Of a stretch of 64,000 bases of DNA, positions 43,710 to 52,092 are shown piece by piece. The DNA is taken from assembly GCA_035547915.1 (NCBI GenBank), contig DASZTS010000110.1, positions 1-64,000 on the forward strand, given 5' to 3'. Both the position numbers and the translations under genes were made by a program. This DNA is from DASSFG01 sp035547915. Lineage in GTDB: Bacteria; Planctomycetota; Planctomycetia; Pirellulales; JAICIG01. Below the pieces are notes generated by a model. It was not told the origin of the DNA, did no database searches, and was given only the letters and a program-made list of their open reading frames with translations. Within the stretch, counting starts at the first letter, position 1, and the number at the start of each line of letters is the position of its first letter.

Positions 43710-45206
43710 ATGAACATCCTTTTAGCCGGCAGCGAAGCCGTTCCGTTTGCCAAGACTGGCGGATTGGCCGACGTGATGGCAGCGCTGCCCGTCGAGCTCG
43801 AGCGGCTTGGGCATCGTCCGTTCGTCTTCCTGCCCGCTTACAGCCGGGCCTTGGAGAGCGGCCAGCCCATTGAGCCGACCGATGCACGTGTCAGCGTGTC
43901 GATCGGCAGCAAAACCGTCACTGGTCGATTGTTGCGCAGCCGACTGCCCGCGAGCGAAGTCGACGTTTACCTCGTCCAGCAGGACGATTATTACCGCCGC
44001 GACGAACTCTATAGCCACAACGGCTCCGACTACGTCGACAACTGCGAGCGGTTTGTCTTTTTTTCCCGCGCGGTGTTGGAGGCGGTCCGCCTACTGCGAC
44101 TCGACATTGATGTTGTCCATGCGAACGACTGGCAGACTGGTCTGATTCCGGCCTACCTGAAGACTACCTACCGGAACTTGTCTGGCTACGAGTCGATCGC
44201 GTCGCTCTTCACCATCCATAACCTGGCCTACCAAGGCGTGTTCTGGCACTGGGACATGCTGCTCACGGGCTTGGACTGGAAGTATTTCAATTGGCACCAG
44301 ATGGAGTTCTACGGCAAGCTCAATCTGATGAAGACGGGCCTCGTCTTCGCCGACTGGATCAATACCGTCAGCCCGCGTTACGCCGACGAGATTCAGACAG
44401 CGCCATTGGGATGTGGGCTGGAGGGCGTGTTGCAGCAGCGCCGAGATGTGCTCTCAGGCATCGTCAACGGCGTCGACTATGGGATCTGGAGTCCGGCGGT
44501 CGATACGCATCTTCCGAAAACCTACGACGATCGCACGTTCGCCGTAGGCAAATCGGCGGCCAAAGCAGCGTTGCAGGCCGAGTTGGGCCTGCCGACCGAC
44601 CCCAACTTGCCGCTCGTCGGTCTCGTCGGCCGACTTGTCGACCAGAAGGGACTCGACCTGGTGACGAGCGTCATGCAAGAGTGGCTCCGCACCAGCGACG
44701 TACAATGGGTCGTGCTCGGTACGGGCGACGCCAAGTACCATCAGATGCTGACGACCTTCGCCGAGCGTTTCCCTCAGAAGCTCGCGGTCCGCTTGGCTTT
44801 TTCCGATCCTCTGGCCCATCGCATCGAGGCGGGCGCCGACATTTTTTTGATGCCCAGCCGCTTCGAACCGTGCGGCCTGAACCAATTGTACAGCCTGAAG
44901 TATGGAACCGTGCCGATCGTACGGGCCACGGGCGGCCTGGCCGATACCGTGACCGACACGACCGAACAGACGCTGGCCGCTGGCACCGCCACCGGGTTCA
45001 GTTTCCGTGCTTACGAGGGACTCGCCCTGGCCGAGACGCTGAAGCGGGCGATCGACGCCTGGCACCAACCCAGCATCTGGTCGCAAATCGTGCATAACGG
45101 CATGCGCCAAGACTGGTCTTGGAGCCGCAGCGCCAAACAGTACGTGGACCTGTACCAGAACCTCTTGAGCCGCGTTCGGCAGCCGGCGAGCGAAGCCAGG
45201 CGGTAG
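43710..45206 (+). CDS. glgA: Glycogen synthase (ADP-glucose type, GT5)
   Basis: 498 residues. The N-terminus MNILLAGSEAVPFAKTGGLADV contains the K-x-G-G-L ADP-glucose/acceptor motif; DVVHANDWQTGLIPAYLK, LFTIHNLAYQGVF and TVSPRYADEI follow. In the C-terminal domain are VGLVGRLVDQKGLD, PSRFEPCGLNQLYSLKYG and VRATGGLADTV. It extends alpha-1,4-glucan from ADP-glucose in the cytosol. Full length for the family. No other glycogen gene is in the window. It converges with the atp operon across 48 nt that contain a GGCGCC-tcgagc-GGCGCC hairpin without a T-tract. Confidence 0.95.
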   Translation: MNILLAGSEAVPFAKTGGLADVMAALPVELERLGHRPFVFLPAYSRALESGQPIEPTDARVSVSIGSKTVTGRLLRSRLPASEVDVYLVQQDDYYRRDELYSHNGSDYVDNCERFVFFSRAVLEAVRLLRLDIDVVHANDWQTGLIPAYLKTTYRNLSGYESIASLFTIHNLAYQGVFWHWDMLLTGLDWKYFNWHQMEFYGKLNLMKTGLVFADWINTVSPRYADEIQTAPLGCGLEGVLQQRRDVLSGIVNGVDYGIWSPAVDTHLPKTYDDRTFAVGKSAAKAALQAELGLPTDPNLPLVGLVGRLVDQKGLDLVTSVMQEWLRTSDVQWVVLGTGDAKYHQMLTTFAERFPQKLAVRLAFSDPLAHRIEAGADIFLMPSRFEPCGLNQLYSLKYGTVPIVRATGGLADTVTDTTEQTLAAGTATGFSFRAYEGLALAETLKRAIDAWHQPSIWSQIVHNGMRQDWSWSRSAKQYVDLYQNLLSRVRQPASEARR

Positions 45207-45254
45207 GCGCCTCGAGCGGCGCCGAGTAGACGCCGTCCGGTCGGGTCGCGATTC

Positions 45255-45686
45255 TCAGACGCCGGCGTGACGAGCGACACGAAGTTGAGCGCGGGCCTGC
45301 TGCTCGGCCCGCTCGCGCAGGGCCAACGTTTCGGGCGTGTTGGCAACACGTTGGCGGGCCTCGGCGAGTTGCTCTTCTGCCACCTTTGCCTTCAGGTTTG
45401 CCGCAGGCACGGCCCGACCGGTCAAGACGCTCACCACGTCATCGATTACCTGCACAAATCCGCCGTCGACGTAGTAGCGCTCGATGCGTCCCTGCCGTTT
45501 GATGCGCATCTCGCCGAAGCCCAACCGGCCGATCATCGGGCTGTGCAACGGGGCGATCCCGATCTCGCCGTCAAATAGCGGCAGGGCCACGAACTCGGCG
45601 GTTTCCTCCAGCACGGTTGCCTCGGGCGTCACCACGACGAGTTGCAAGGCATGGCCGTGCGTGCCGGCCTTTTCGTGAACTTCCAT
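45255..45686 (-). CDS. atpC: ATP synthase F1 subunit epsilon
   Basis: 143 residues. N-terminal beta-sandwich (LQLVVVTPEATVLEETAEFVALPLFDGEIG, broken here as LQLVVVTPEATV and LPLFDGEIGIAPLHSP), IERYYVDGGFVQVIDDVVSVL, and a C-terminal helical pair rich in Ala, Arg and Glu (LAEARQRVANTPETL). It is part of the central stalk and an inhibitor of hydrolysis. It is the last gene of the atp operon, 106 nt after atpD. Confidence 0.93.
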   Translation of the reverse strand: MEVHEKAGTHGHALQLVVVTPEATVLEETAEFVALPLFDGEIGIAPLHSPMIGRLGFGEMRIKRQGRIERYYVDGGFVQVIDDVVSVLTGRAVPAANLKAKVAEEQLAEARQRVANTPETLALRERAEQQARAQLRVARHAGV

Positions 45687-45792
45687 CGCAATACTTGTGA
45701 GTTCGGTGAATATTTTTGACTGTTAGGCGGACAGGCAAGCCTCTCGGCTTCGCAGGAAAAGCGCGAGTCGCCGACAGGTTTTCGGCAACTCG

Positions 45793-47268
45793 TTACTTCT
45801 TGGCTGCCATCTTCTTGGCTTGTTCTTCGGCTTGCTCGATCGGGCCGACGTACATGAAGGCGCTCTCTGGCAAGTGGTCCCATTTGCCGTCGGCAATCTC
45901 CTCGAAGCTGCGAATCGTGTCGTCGAGCTTGGTGATTTCGCCCGGCTTGCCCGTGAAGACTTCGGCCACCAAGAACGGCTGCGACAAGAACCGCTCCATG
46001 CGGCGGGCGCGATGTACCACCAGCTTGTCCTGTTCGCTCAGTTCGTCGATACCCAGAATGGCGATGATGTCTTGCAATTCGCGGTAACGCTGCAAGGTAC
46101 GCTGCACGCGGCGGGCCACCGCGTAGTGCCGATCACCCACATACTGCGGATCGAGGATGCGGCTCGACGACGCCAGCGGATCGACGGCGGGATAGATACC
46201 TTTCTCGCTGATCGACCGTTCCAGGTAGATGAAGGCGTCGAGGTTGCCGAACGCCGTGGCCGGGGCAGGGTCGGTCGGATCGTCGGCCGGCACGTAGACG
46301 GCCTGCACCGACGTGATGGCGCCCTTGTTGGTCGACGTGATACGTTCCTGCAAAGCGCCCATTTCGGTGGCCAGCGTTGGCTGGTAACCGACGGCGGACG
46401 GCATGCGTCCGAGCAAGGCCGACACTTCGCTACCCGCCTGAGAGAAACGGAAAATGTTATCGATGAACAACAGCGTGTCGGCCCCGGTCGTGTCGCGGAA
46501 GTATTCGGCCATCGTCAGGGCCGAGAGCGCCACACGCAATCGCGCGCCGGGCGGTTCGTTCATCTGGCCGAATACCATGCACGTCTGCTCGATGACGCTA
46601 CGGCCCGTATCACCGATCTTGGCTTCTTGCATTTCCAACCACAGGTCGGTTCCTTCGCGCGTGCGTTCGCCGACGCCGGCGAAGACCGAGTAACCGCCGT
46701 GTGCGCTGGCGATACGGGCAATCAATTCGGTGAGGATGACGGTCTTGCCCAACCCGGCCCCGCCGAACAAACCCGCCTTACCACCGCGGACGAACGGCGT
46801 GAGCAGGTCGATGACCTTGATACCGGTCTCGAATAGCTCGGTCTTGGTCGATAGATCGGTCACGGGCGGAGCCTCGCGGTGGATGCCCCAGCGATCGTCG
46901 GCCTGCACGTCACCGCGGCCGTCGATCGGATCGCCCAGCAGGTTGAAGACGCGACCGAGGGTCGCCTTGCCGACGGGCACGGTGACCGGTTTTCCGGTAT
47001 CGATGCACTCCTGGCCACGGACCATACCGTCAGTGCTGCCCAACGCGACGCATCGCACGCGGCCGCCGCCCAAGTGCTGCTGCACCTCGCCCGTGAGCGC
47101 GACCTTCAAGCCCTTGTGTTCCGAAGAAATCTTGACGGCGTTGTAGATGGCCGGCAGGCGATCGGCGGCAAACTCGACGTCGAACGTCGAGCCGATGACT
47201 TGGGTGACGTGGCCGACATTGGGGCCGTCAGCCTGATGTTTTCGATTAGCGAGTGTTGCAGTGGCCAT
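45793..47268 (-). CDS. atpD: ATP synthase F1 subunit beta (catalytic)
   Basis: 491 residues, full length. The P-loop at 169-176 reads GGAGLGKT, with Leu where almost all beta subunits have Val. Other catalytic elements are intact: GERTREGTDLWLEM (catalytic Glu), LLFIDNIFRF Walker B, ALLGRMPSAVGYQPTL and the C-terminal DELSEQDK lever (usually DELSEED/DELSDED). Rotary catalysis of ATP synthesis at the inner face of the membrane. Located between atpG and atpC as in standard operons. Confidence 0.96.
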   Translation of the reverse strand: MATATLANRKHQADGPNVGHVTQVIGSTFDVEFAADRLPAIYNAVKISSEHKGLKVALTGEVQQHLGGGRVRCVALGSTDGMVRGQECIDTGKPVTVPVGKATLGRVFNLLGDPIDGRGDVQADDRWGIHREAPPVTDLSTKTELFETGIKVIDLLTPFVRGGKAGLFGGAGLGKTVILTELIARIASAHGGYSVFAGVGERTREGTDLWLEMQEAKIGDTGRSVIEQTCMVFGQMNEPPGARLRVALSALTMAEYFRDTTGADTLLFIDNIFRFSQAGSEVSALLGRMPSAVGYQPTLATEMGALQERITSTNKGAITSVQAVYVPADDPTDPAPATAFGNLDAFIYLERSISEKGIYPAVDPLASSSRILDPQYVGDRHYAVARRVQRTLQRYRELQDIIAILGIDELSEQDKLVVHRARRMERFLSQPFLVAEVFTGKPGEITKLDDTIRSFEEIADGKWDHLPESAFMYVGPIEQAEEQAKKMAAKK

Positions 47269-47354
47269 GGAAGATGTTGATTGCGGTTCGGGGTTTGAGA
47301 TCGAAAGGTCGCGTTCGGCGACCTGTTTATTTGTAAATAGCTATGAGAGTTTTT

Positions 47355-48239
47355 CTATTTAAGCGCCTCGACGCCGCCCAGCACTTCCATGATCTCGCCG
47401 GTGATCTGACTTTGTCGGGCTCGGTTGTACGTCATCGACAGTTGCTTGATGAGCTTGTCGGCGTTCTCCGTGGCGGCCTTCATGGCCACCATGCGGGCGA
47501 TCTGCTCGCTCACCGCGGAATCCAAAAAGCACTTAAAGAGCTTAACCTTGAAGCTCGTCGGCACGACCTCTTCCAAGATGCTCTCGGCCGAAGGCAGAAA
47601 CTCATACTGTACCTGCGAGCTATGCTGCGTCTCGGTCTCGGTGTCGCTGCCGGCGAGAGACGACAAGGGGAGCAGCGTTTCGACGGTGGCGACCTGCCGG
47701 GCGATCCCCTCGAAACGGGTGTAGACCACGTCGAGCCGGTCGAGCTTGCCCGTGGCGTACTCTTCCAAGAAACGGTTGCCCAGGACATCAACTTCGTCGA
47801 AGCTCGGTTTGTCTTCGAAGTGCGTATAGGTTCGATCCGGCGTGACTTCGCGGAAACGGAACGCTGAGATACCGCGCTTGCCCGACACCTCCAAGGTGAC
47901 ATTCGGCACGGCCGCCAGGAGTTCCTGGTATCGCGCCAGACTGACTCGCAGCACGTTGGCGTTATAACCGCCGCACAGCCCACGATTGCCCGTCAGCACC
48001 AACAGCACGGCATGTTTGGTCTCGGATCGTGCTTCGAGCAGGGGATGACTCACTTGCAGACCGGTACGGGCCAGATCGGATACGAGCGCCGTGATGCGGC
48101 GCGTGTAGGCCGTCGCCGCGGCGGCGCGATCCATCGCCTTCTTGAAGCGGGCCGTCGCGATCAGCTCCATCGTCCGCGTAATCTTGCGGATGTTCTTGAT
48201 CGACTTGCGGCGTTTATCGAGTGCTCGTGCTTTGGCCAT
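47355..48239 (-). CDS. atpG: ATP synthase F1 subunit gamma
   Basis: 294 residues. The N-terminal coiled coil (LDKRRKSIKNIRKITRTMELIA) and C-terminal helix (MKAATENADKLIKQLSMTYNRARQSQIT) form the rotating shaft; VLTGNRGLCGGYNANV is the family signature. It rotates in the alpha3-beta3 head. It is separated from atpA by the DUF4870 gene, whose stop lies 12 nt upstream of the atpG start. Confidence 0.95.
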   Translation of the reverse strand: MAKARALDKRRKSIKNIRKITRTMELIATARFKKAMDRAAAATAYTRRITALVSDLARTGLQVSHPLLEARSETKHAVLLVLTGNRGLCGGYNANVLRVSLARYQELLAAVPNVTLEVSGKRGISAFRFREVTPDRTYTHFEDKPSFDEVDVLGNRFLEEYATGKLDRLDVVYTRFEGIARQVATVETLLPLSSLAGSDTETETQHSSQVQYEFLPSAESILEEVVPTSFKVKLFKCFLDSAVSEQIARMVAMKAATENADKLIKQLSMTYNRARQSQITGEIMEVLGGVEALK

Positions 48240-48251
48240 GTAAGGGGCGGT

Positions 48252-48662
48252 TCACCTAATGAGTCGAAGTGTCAGGGGGTATCGATAGACCTCGCCACTG
48301 TTGGCCTTCATCGAGGCGACGATAATCAACACAATGTTCATCGCCGAAAGAACGATAAGCACCGGTATTCCGATCAAGAAACAAAACAGCAGTGCCAACC
48401 CGAGCAAGTGATAAATAAGCATCGAAATCTGGAAATTCAGCGACTCCTTGCCCTGATCATCGACGAAGGGCATCGTGTCTTTCTTGACCAACCACACGAT
48501 CAATGGGCCCAGAATTCCTCCAAAGACGGTAACGTACGCGGATAAGGCACTAAGGTGACAAAGCATGCCCCACATGCGCGATTCACTATCGACAACGGTC
48601 GCGCCCGGAGAAACATCGATCGGAGTCTGGGGTGCTTCATAGGGATTCGTCGGTTCATCCAT
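48252..48662 (-). CDS. DUF4870 membrane protein inserted in the atp operon
   Basis: 136 residues. The N-terminus is polar (NPYEAPQTPID, a motif common at the start of planctomycete small membrane proteins), followed by the DUF4870 core: ESRMWGMLCHLSALSAYV, GGILGPLIVWLVKKD, VDDQGKESLNFQISMLIY and a last hydrophobic hairpin, about three TM helices. Function of the family is unknown. The gene lies between atpA (78 nt away) and atpG (12 nt away), same strand, where subunits normally adjoin. It may have a role in assembly or regulation of the ATP synthase, or be a neutral insertion. Confidence 0.85.
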   Translation of the reverse strand: MDEPTNPYEAPQTPIDVSPGATVVDSESRMWGMLCHLSALSAYVTVFGGILGPLIVWLVKKDTMPFVDDQGKESLNFQISMLIYHLLGLALLFCFLIGIPVLIVLSAMNIVLIIVASMKANSGEVYRYPLTLRLIR

Positions 48663-48740
48663 TGTGCTGGTCTCGCCTCGAGTGTGGTCTCAACCATGCC
48701 CACGCAACCGTGGTTACAATAGATTTTCGCTGTCACCCTC

Positions 48741-50255
48741 CTATTTCTTGCTGGCAAATACTTTTTGGAAGTCGGCGATGGCCGCCTCGAGTGCAGCGGC
48801 GGTGTCGTCGTCGAGTTTCTTGGTGCTGGCGATCTTCTCGCGAACTTCCGACCGCTGCTCGTGCACGAAGGTCAAAAATCCGCGTTCCCAATCCGCGACC
48901 TGATCACGCGGGATCTTGTCGAGGTGGCCGCGAGTGCCCGCGTAGATGCTGAGCACCTCGTCGATCACGTCCATCGGCTGATATTGGCCCTGCTTGAGCA
49001 ACTCGATCATGCGGTATCCGCGATCGAGCCGGGCTTGCGTGGCCGCATCGAGGTCGGTACCCAACTGGGCAAATGCCTCCAATTCGCGAAACGCCGCCAG
49101 GTCGAGTCGCAAGCCGCCCGCCACCTTCTTCATGGCCGGAATCTGAGCAGCTCCACCGACGCGCGACACCGAGATACCGGCATTCATGGCAGGCCGCTGA
49201 CCGGCGAAGAACAGGTCGGGCTGTAGGTAAATCTGGCCATCGGTGATCGAAATCACGTTGGTCGGAATGTAGGCCGATACCTCGCCTTCCAGTGTCTCGA
49301 TGATCGGCAGGGAGGTGAGCGAGCCGCCGCCCAATGCATCGCTCAGCTTGGCCGATCGCTCCAGCAGACGGCTGTGGCAATAAAACACGTCGCCCGGATA
49401 GGCTTCGCGTCCCGGCGGTCGCCGCATCAGGAGCGAAAGTTGCCGGTATGCCACGGCCTGCTTCGACAGGTCGTCGTAGATGATCAAGGCGTGCTGGCCG
49501 TTGTACATGAAATGCTCGGCCATGGCGGTGCCGGCATAGGCCGCCACATACTGCAACGGGGCCGGATCGCTGGCACCGGCCACGATGACCGTGGTGTAGT
49601 CCATGGCTCCTTGCTTCCGCAGCGCCTCGACGACCGTGGCCACGGTCGATTCCTTCTGCCCGATGGCGACGTAGAAGCACTTCACGCCGGAGTGCCGCTG
49701 GTTGATGATGGCGTCGATGCCGATGGCCGTCTTGCCGGTCTTGCGGTCGCCGATGATCAGCTCGCGCTGACCGCGACCGATGGGCGTCATCGCATCGATG
49801 GCCTTGATGCCGGTCTGCAAGGGCTCGCGCACCGGCTGGCGTTCGGCGATGCCGGGCGCCATGAACTCGACCGGCCGCCGGTCGGCCGTGACGATGGGGC
49901 CTTTGCCGTCGAGCGGATTACCAAGCGGGTCGACCACGCGGCCGACGACCGCATCGCCTACCGGCACGCTCAGCAGGCGCCCGGTGCTGCGCACCTCATC
50001 GCCCTCGTTGATCTCGAGGAAGTCACCCAAGATGATGACGCCCACCGAGTGCTCTTCGAGGTTGAAGGCCAACCCGTTGACGCCGTTGGGGAACTCGACC
50101 ATTTCGCCGGCCATAACGCCCGACAGGCCGTAGACGCGCGCGATGCCGTCACCCACCTCGAGCACGCGACCGACCTCACGGACGTCGATCTGCGACTCGT
50201 ACTGCTCAATTTCCTGCTGTAGGACTGACGCGATCTCGTCGGCGTTGAATTTCAT
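48741..50255 (-). CDS. atpA: ATP synthase F1 subunit alpha
   Basis: 504 residues, full length. P-loop GDRKTGKT (Lys where Gln is usual, a known variant), DVFYCHSRLLERSAKL, SITDGQIYLQPDLF, AMNAGISVSRVGGAAQ. The N-terminal segment binds delta. It holds the non-catalytic nucleotide sites of the F1 head. Its start overlaps the end of atpH by 50 nt, so the two are translationally coupled. Confidence 0.96.
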   Translation of the reverse strand: MKFNADEIASVLQQEIEQYESQIDVREVGRVLEVGDGIARVYGLSGVMAGEMVEFPNGVNGLAFNLEEHSVGVIILGDFLEINEGDEVRSTGRLLSVPVGDAVVGRVVDPLGNPLDGKGPIVTADRRPVEFMAPGIAERQPVREPLQTGIKAIDAMTPIGRGQRELIIGDRKTGKTAIGIDAIINQRHSGVKCFYVAIGQKESTVATVVEALRKQGAMDYTTVIVAGASDPAPLQYVAAYAGTAMAEHFMYNGQHALIIYDDLSKQAVAYRQLSLLMRRPPGREAYPGDVFYCHSRLLERSAKLSDALGGGSLTSLPIIETLEGEVSAYIPTNVISITDGQIYLQPDLFFAGQRPAMNAGISVSRVGGAAQIPAMKKVAGGLRLDLAAFRELEAFAQLGTDLDAATQARLDRGYRMIELLKQGQYQPMDVIDEVLSIYAGTRGHLDKIPRDQVADWERGFLTFVHEQRSEVREKIASTKKLDDDTAAALEAAIADFQKVFASKK

Positions 50256-50850
50256 GGATACTCCTGTCGATCATTTGACTGCGGACCTGGGCCAGTCGAG
50301 TAGCCACCGATCCGTCATAAACGGTGTCGCCGACGCGGAAGACGACGCCGCCGATCAGGTCGGGATCGACCTTGGTCGCCAGCACCGGCTCGCCGCCCAG
50401 CATGCTTTTGAGTTGTTGATGAATGCGCGCGGTCAATTCACCGTCGAGCGGGGCAGCCGTGGTGACCTGCACCTGCACGCGGCCATGTTGCTGATCGCGC
50501 AGATCGCGCACTGCCTTGCGGACGGCTCGCAAAAAACCACCGCGTCCGTGCGAGGCCACGACCTTGAGAAAGCTGAGAAAGATCGGCGTCACCTTACCGG
50601 CCAACACGCGATCGACGAGCGCCACTTTCTGATCGCTGGCGATCATCCCCGAGGCCAGTACGCTTTCCAACTTCGGTTGCTTGACGAGCAACTCGATGAG
50701 TTGATCCAACTCACCCAGCACCTCGTCCGTATTGCCCGTCTTTTCGGTCGCCGCCAGAAGGGCCTTGCCATAGACCATGCCGACATGGTACGCGCTCACG
50801 TCGATGCTATCGTCGGTCAGCGAGGATGCAAGGTAGGCGTCTTCGGGCAT
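50206..50850 (-). CDS. atpH: ATP synthase F1 subunit delta
   Basis: 214 residues, slightly long for OSCP/delta. The N-terminal helical domain begins near residue 20 (YHVGMVYGKALLAATEKTG), and the C-terminal signature is DPDLIGGVVFRVGDTVYDGSVATRL. The first 18 residues and the last 15 (after LAQVRSQMIDRS) are extensions. It connects the peripheral stalk b subunits to the head. Overlap with atpA is 50 nt. Confidence 0.93.
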   Translation of the reverse strand: MPEDAYLASSLTDDSIDVSAYHVGMVYGKALLAATEKTGNTDEVLGELDQLIELLVKQPKLESVLASGMIASDQKVALVDRVLAGKVTPIFLSFLKVVASHGRGGFLRAVRKAVRDLRDQQHGRVQVQVTTAAPLDGELTARIHQQLKSMLGGEPVLATKVDPDLIGGVVFRVGDTVYDGSVATRLAQVRSQMIDRSIHEIQRRRDRVSPTAGN

Positions 50851-50918
50851 GGAATTGGCTTCGAAATCTTAGAGCTGGACGAGGGCTGAAAAATTGAGCG
50901 ACACGTCTTCTTCTGCCC

Positions 50919-51566
50919 TCAGTTCTGGCTGCCGGCATGGAACTGCGACAATGCTTCGCTGACGAGCCGAGCGTGCTGACCGGCGTCGAGTTGGGCGCGG
51001 ATGATCTTGCCGGCCAGCTCCACCGCCAGGGTGGCGCTCGTTTCGGCAAGCTCACGCCGGGCCTGGTCCGCGGCGGTCTGCACCTCGCGTTTGGCGCGAT
51101 CCATTTCGGCGGTCGCATCGGCCCGAGCCTGGGCAAGTATCTCTTGCTGCGTATGGGTGGCGTCGCGACGGGCTTCTTCGATGATGGCCCGTACTTCGTC
51201 CTGCGCCCCGGCCAGCTTGCGCTCGTACTGAGCGAGCATCTCCTTCGCTTCGGAGTTGGCCCGCTCGGCCGCCGCAATCTGCTCGGCGATATGATGCTCG
51301 CGCTTATCCAGTCCCGTCGAAATCGGACCCCACGCGAACTTGAAAAGAACTCCCAACAACAAGAGGAACACGACGAAAGTGAAAATCGCCAAGTCGCTCT
51401 TGAATTCGGAAGGATCCGTGCTCACACCGTCTTCGCCAATATGCTGCGCATGCGCATCGCCATGCTCAGCCGCTTGAACACGAGAGCCGCCGGGGCAAGC
51501 CCACTCCGACACAGGCCCGGCTAGCAAGCCGAGGGTCAGCAGCAAGGTAATTCCAAATCGTCGCAT
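50919..51566 (-). CDS. atpF: ATP synthase Fo subunit b with N-terminal signal peptide
   Basis: 215 residues. An unusual N-terminus: a signal peptide-like segment (ITLLLTLGLLAGPVSEWA) is followed by about 35 polar residues containing HGDAHAQHIGEDG, then the usual TM helix (FTFVVFLLLLGVLFKFAW) and a long coiled coil (about 75-205) of the peripheral stalk. In most bacteria b begins with the TM helix at residue 5-10. If cleaved, the mature protein would expose a His/Asp-rich tail outside the membrane. Standard operon position between atpE and atpH. Confidence 0.93.
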   Translation of the reverse strand: MRRFGITLLLTLGLLAGPVSEWACPGGSRVQAAEHGDAHAQHIGEDGVSTDPSEFKSDLAIFTFVVFLLLLGVLFKFAWGPISTGLDKREHHIAEQIAAAERANSEAKEMLAQYERKLAGAQDEVRAIIEEARRDATHTQQEILAQARADATAEMDRAKREVQTAADQARRELAETSATLAVELAGKIIRAQLDAGQHARLVSEALSQFHAGSQN

Positions 51567-51602
51567 GAATCAATCACCTGTAACGAGCGTCGACGCGATG
51601 CC

Positions 51603-51971
51603 CTACTTGGCAAACGGATTCTGGGTCATGCAGATGTACAACGCGAAGAAGGTGAACCCTTCGATGAGCGCGGCCGCGATGATCATGGCCGTTTGGATGT
51701 TATTGGCGACCTCCGGCTGGCGAGCCATGCTCTCCAACGCCGACCCGGCCAATCGACCGATACCGTAGGCACCCCCGATCACCACCACACCGCAACCGAA
51801 AGCACCGCTGGCGAACATGCCGTCGCCGGCACCAAACAGCAGACCCTGGCTCACAGCCGGCGATCCGGTGGACGCGGCTTCTTGGGCGGCCACTTCTTGC
51901 GCCATTGCCGGCAGCAGAACGATTGCGGCGATGGCTACCATTGCCCGAACGGACGAAGCGAACTTTTTCAC
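51603..51971 (-). CDS. atpE: ATP synthase Fo subunit c with N-terminal leader
   Basis: 122 residues from GTG 51971, chosen because CAGGAGA lies about 6 nt upstream; the frame is open further but the added sequence is unlike any family. Residues 1-30 look like a signal peptide (FASSVRAMVAIAAIVLLPAMAQ, split here as VAIAAIVLLPAMA). The c hairpin follows: FGCGVVVIGGAYGIGRLAG, loop ARQPE, and helix 2 AALIEGFTFFALYIC with the ion-binding Glu. No Na+-type Gln/Ser-Thr pattern is evident, so proton coupling is likely. Multiple copies form the rotor ring. Confidence 0.93.
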   Translation of the reverse strand: MKKFASSVRAMVAIAAIVLLPAMAQEVAAQEAASTGSPAVSQGLLFGAGDGMFASGAFGCGVVVIGGAYGIGRLAGSALESMARQPEVANNIQTAMIIAAALIEGFTFFALYICMTQNPFAK

Positions 51972-52092
51972 GTGATTTCTCCTGTGGGTCAAAAGAATTC
52001 TTTGGTCAGAACCGTGTTTTTGAAAAGAAACGAATGTCTTAGGGTGACAAAGGCCAGACGGCGTGGAATCCAACCGTCGTACGGCCAATCGG

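Noticed and set aside
45206..45223. GGCGCC-tcgagc-GGCGCC hairpin between glgA and atpC as a terminator
   Set aside because: Short stem without a T-tract; could be chance in GC-rich DNA.
45820..46836. 338-codon plus-strand open frame opposite atpD
   Set aside because: Antisense shadow of a highly conserved gene.
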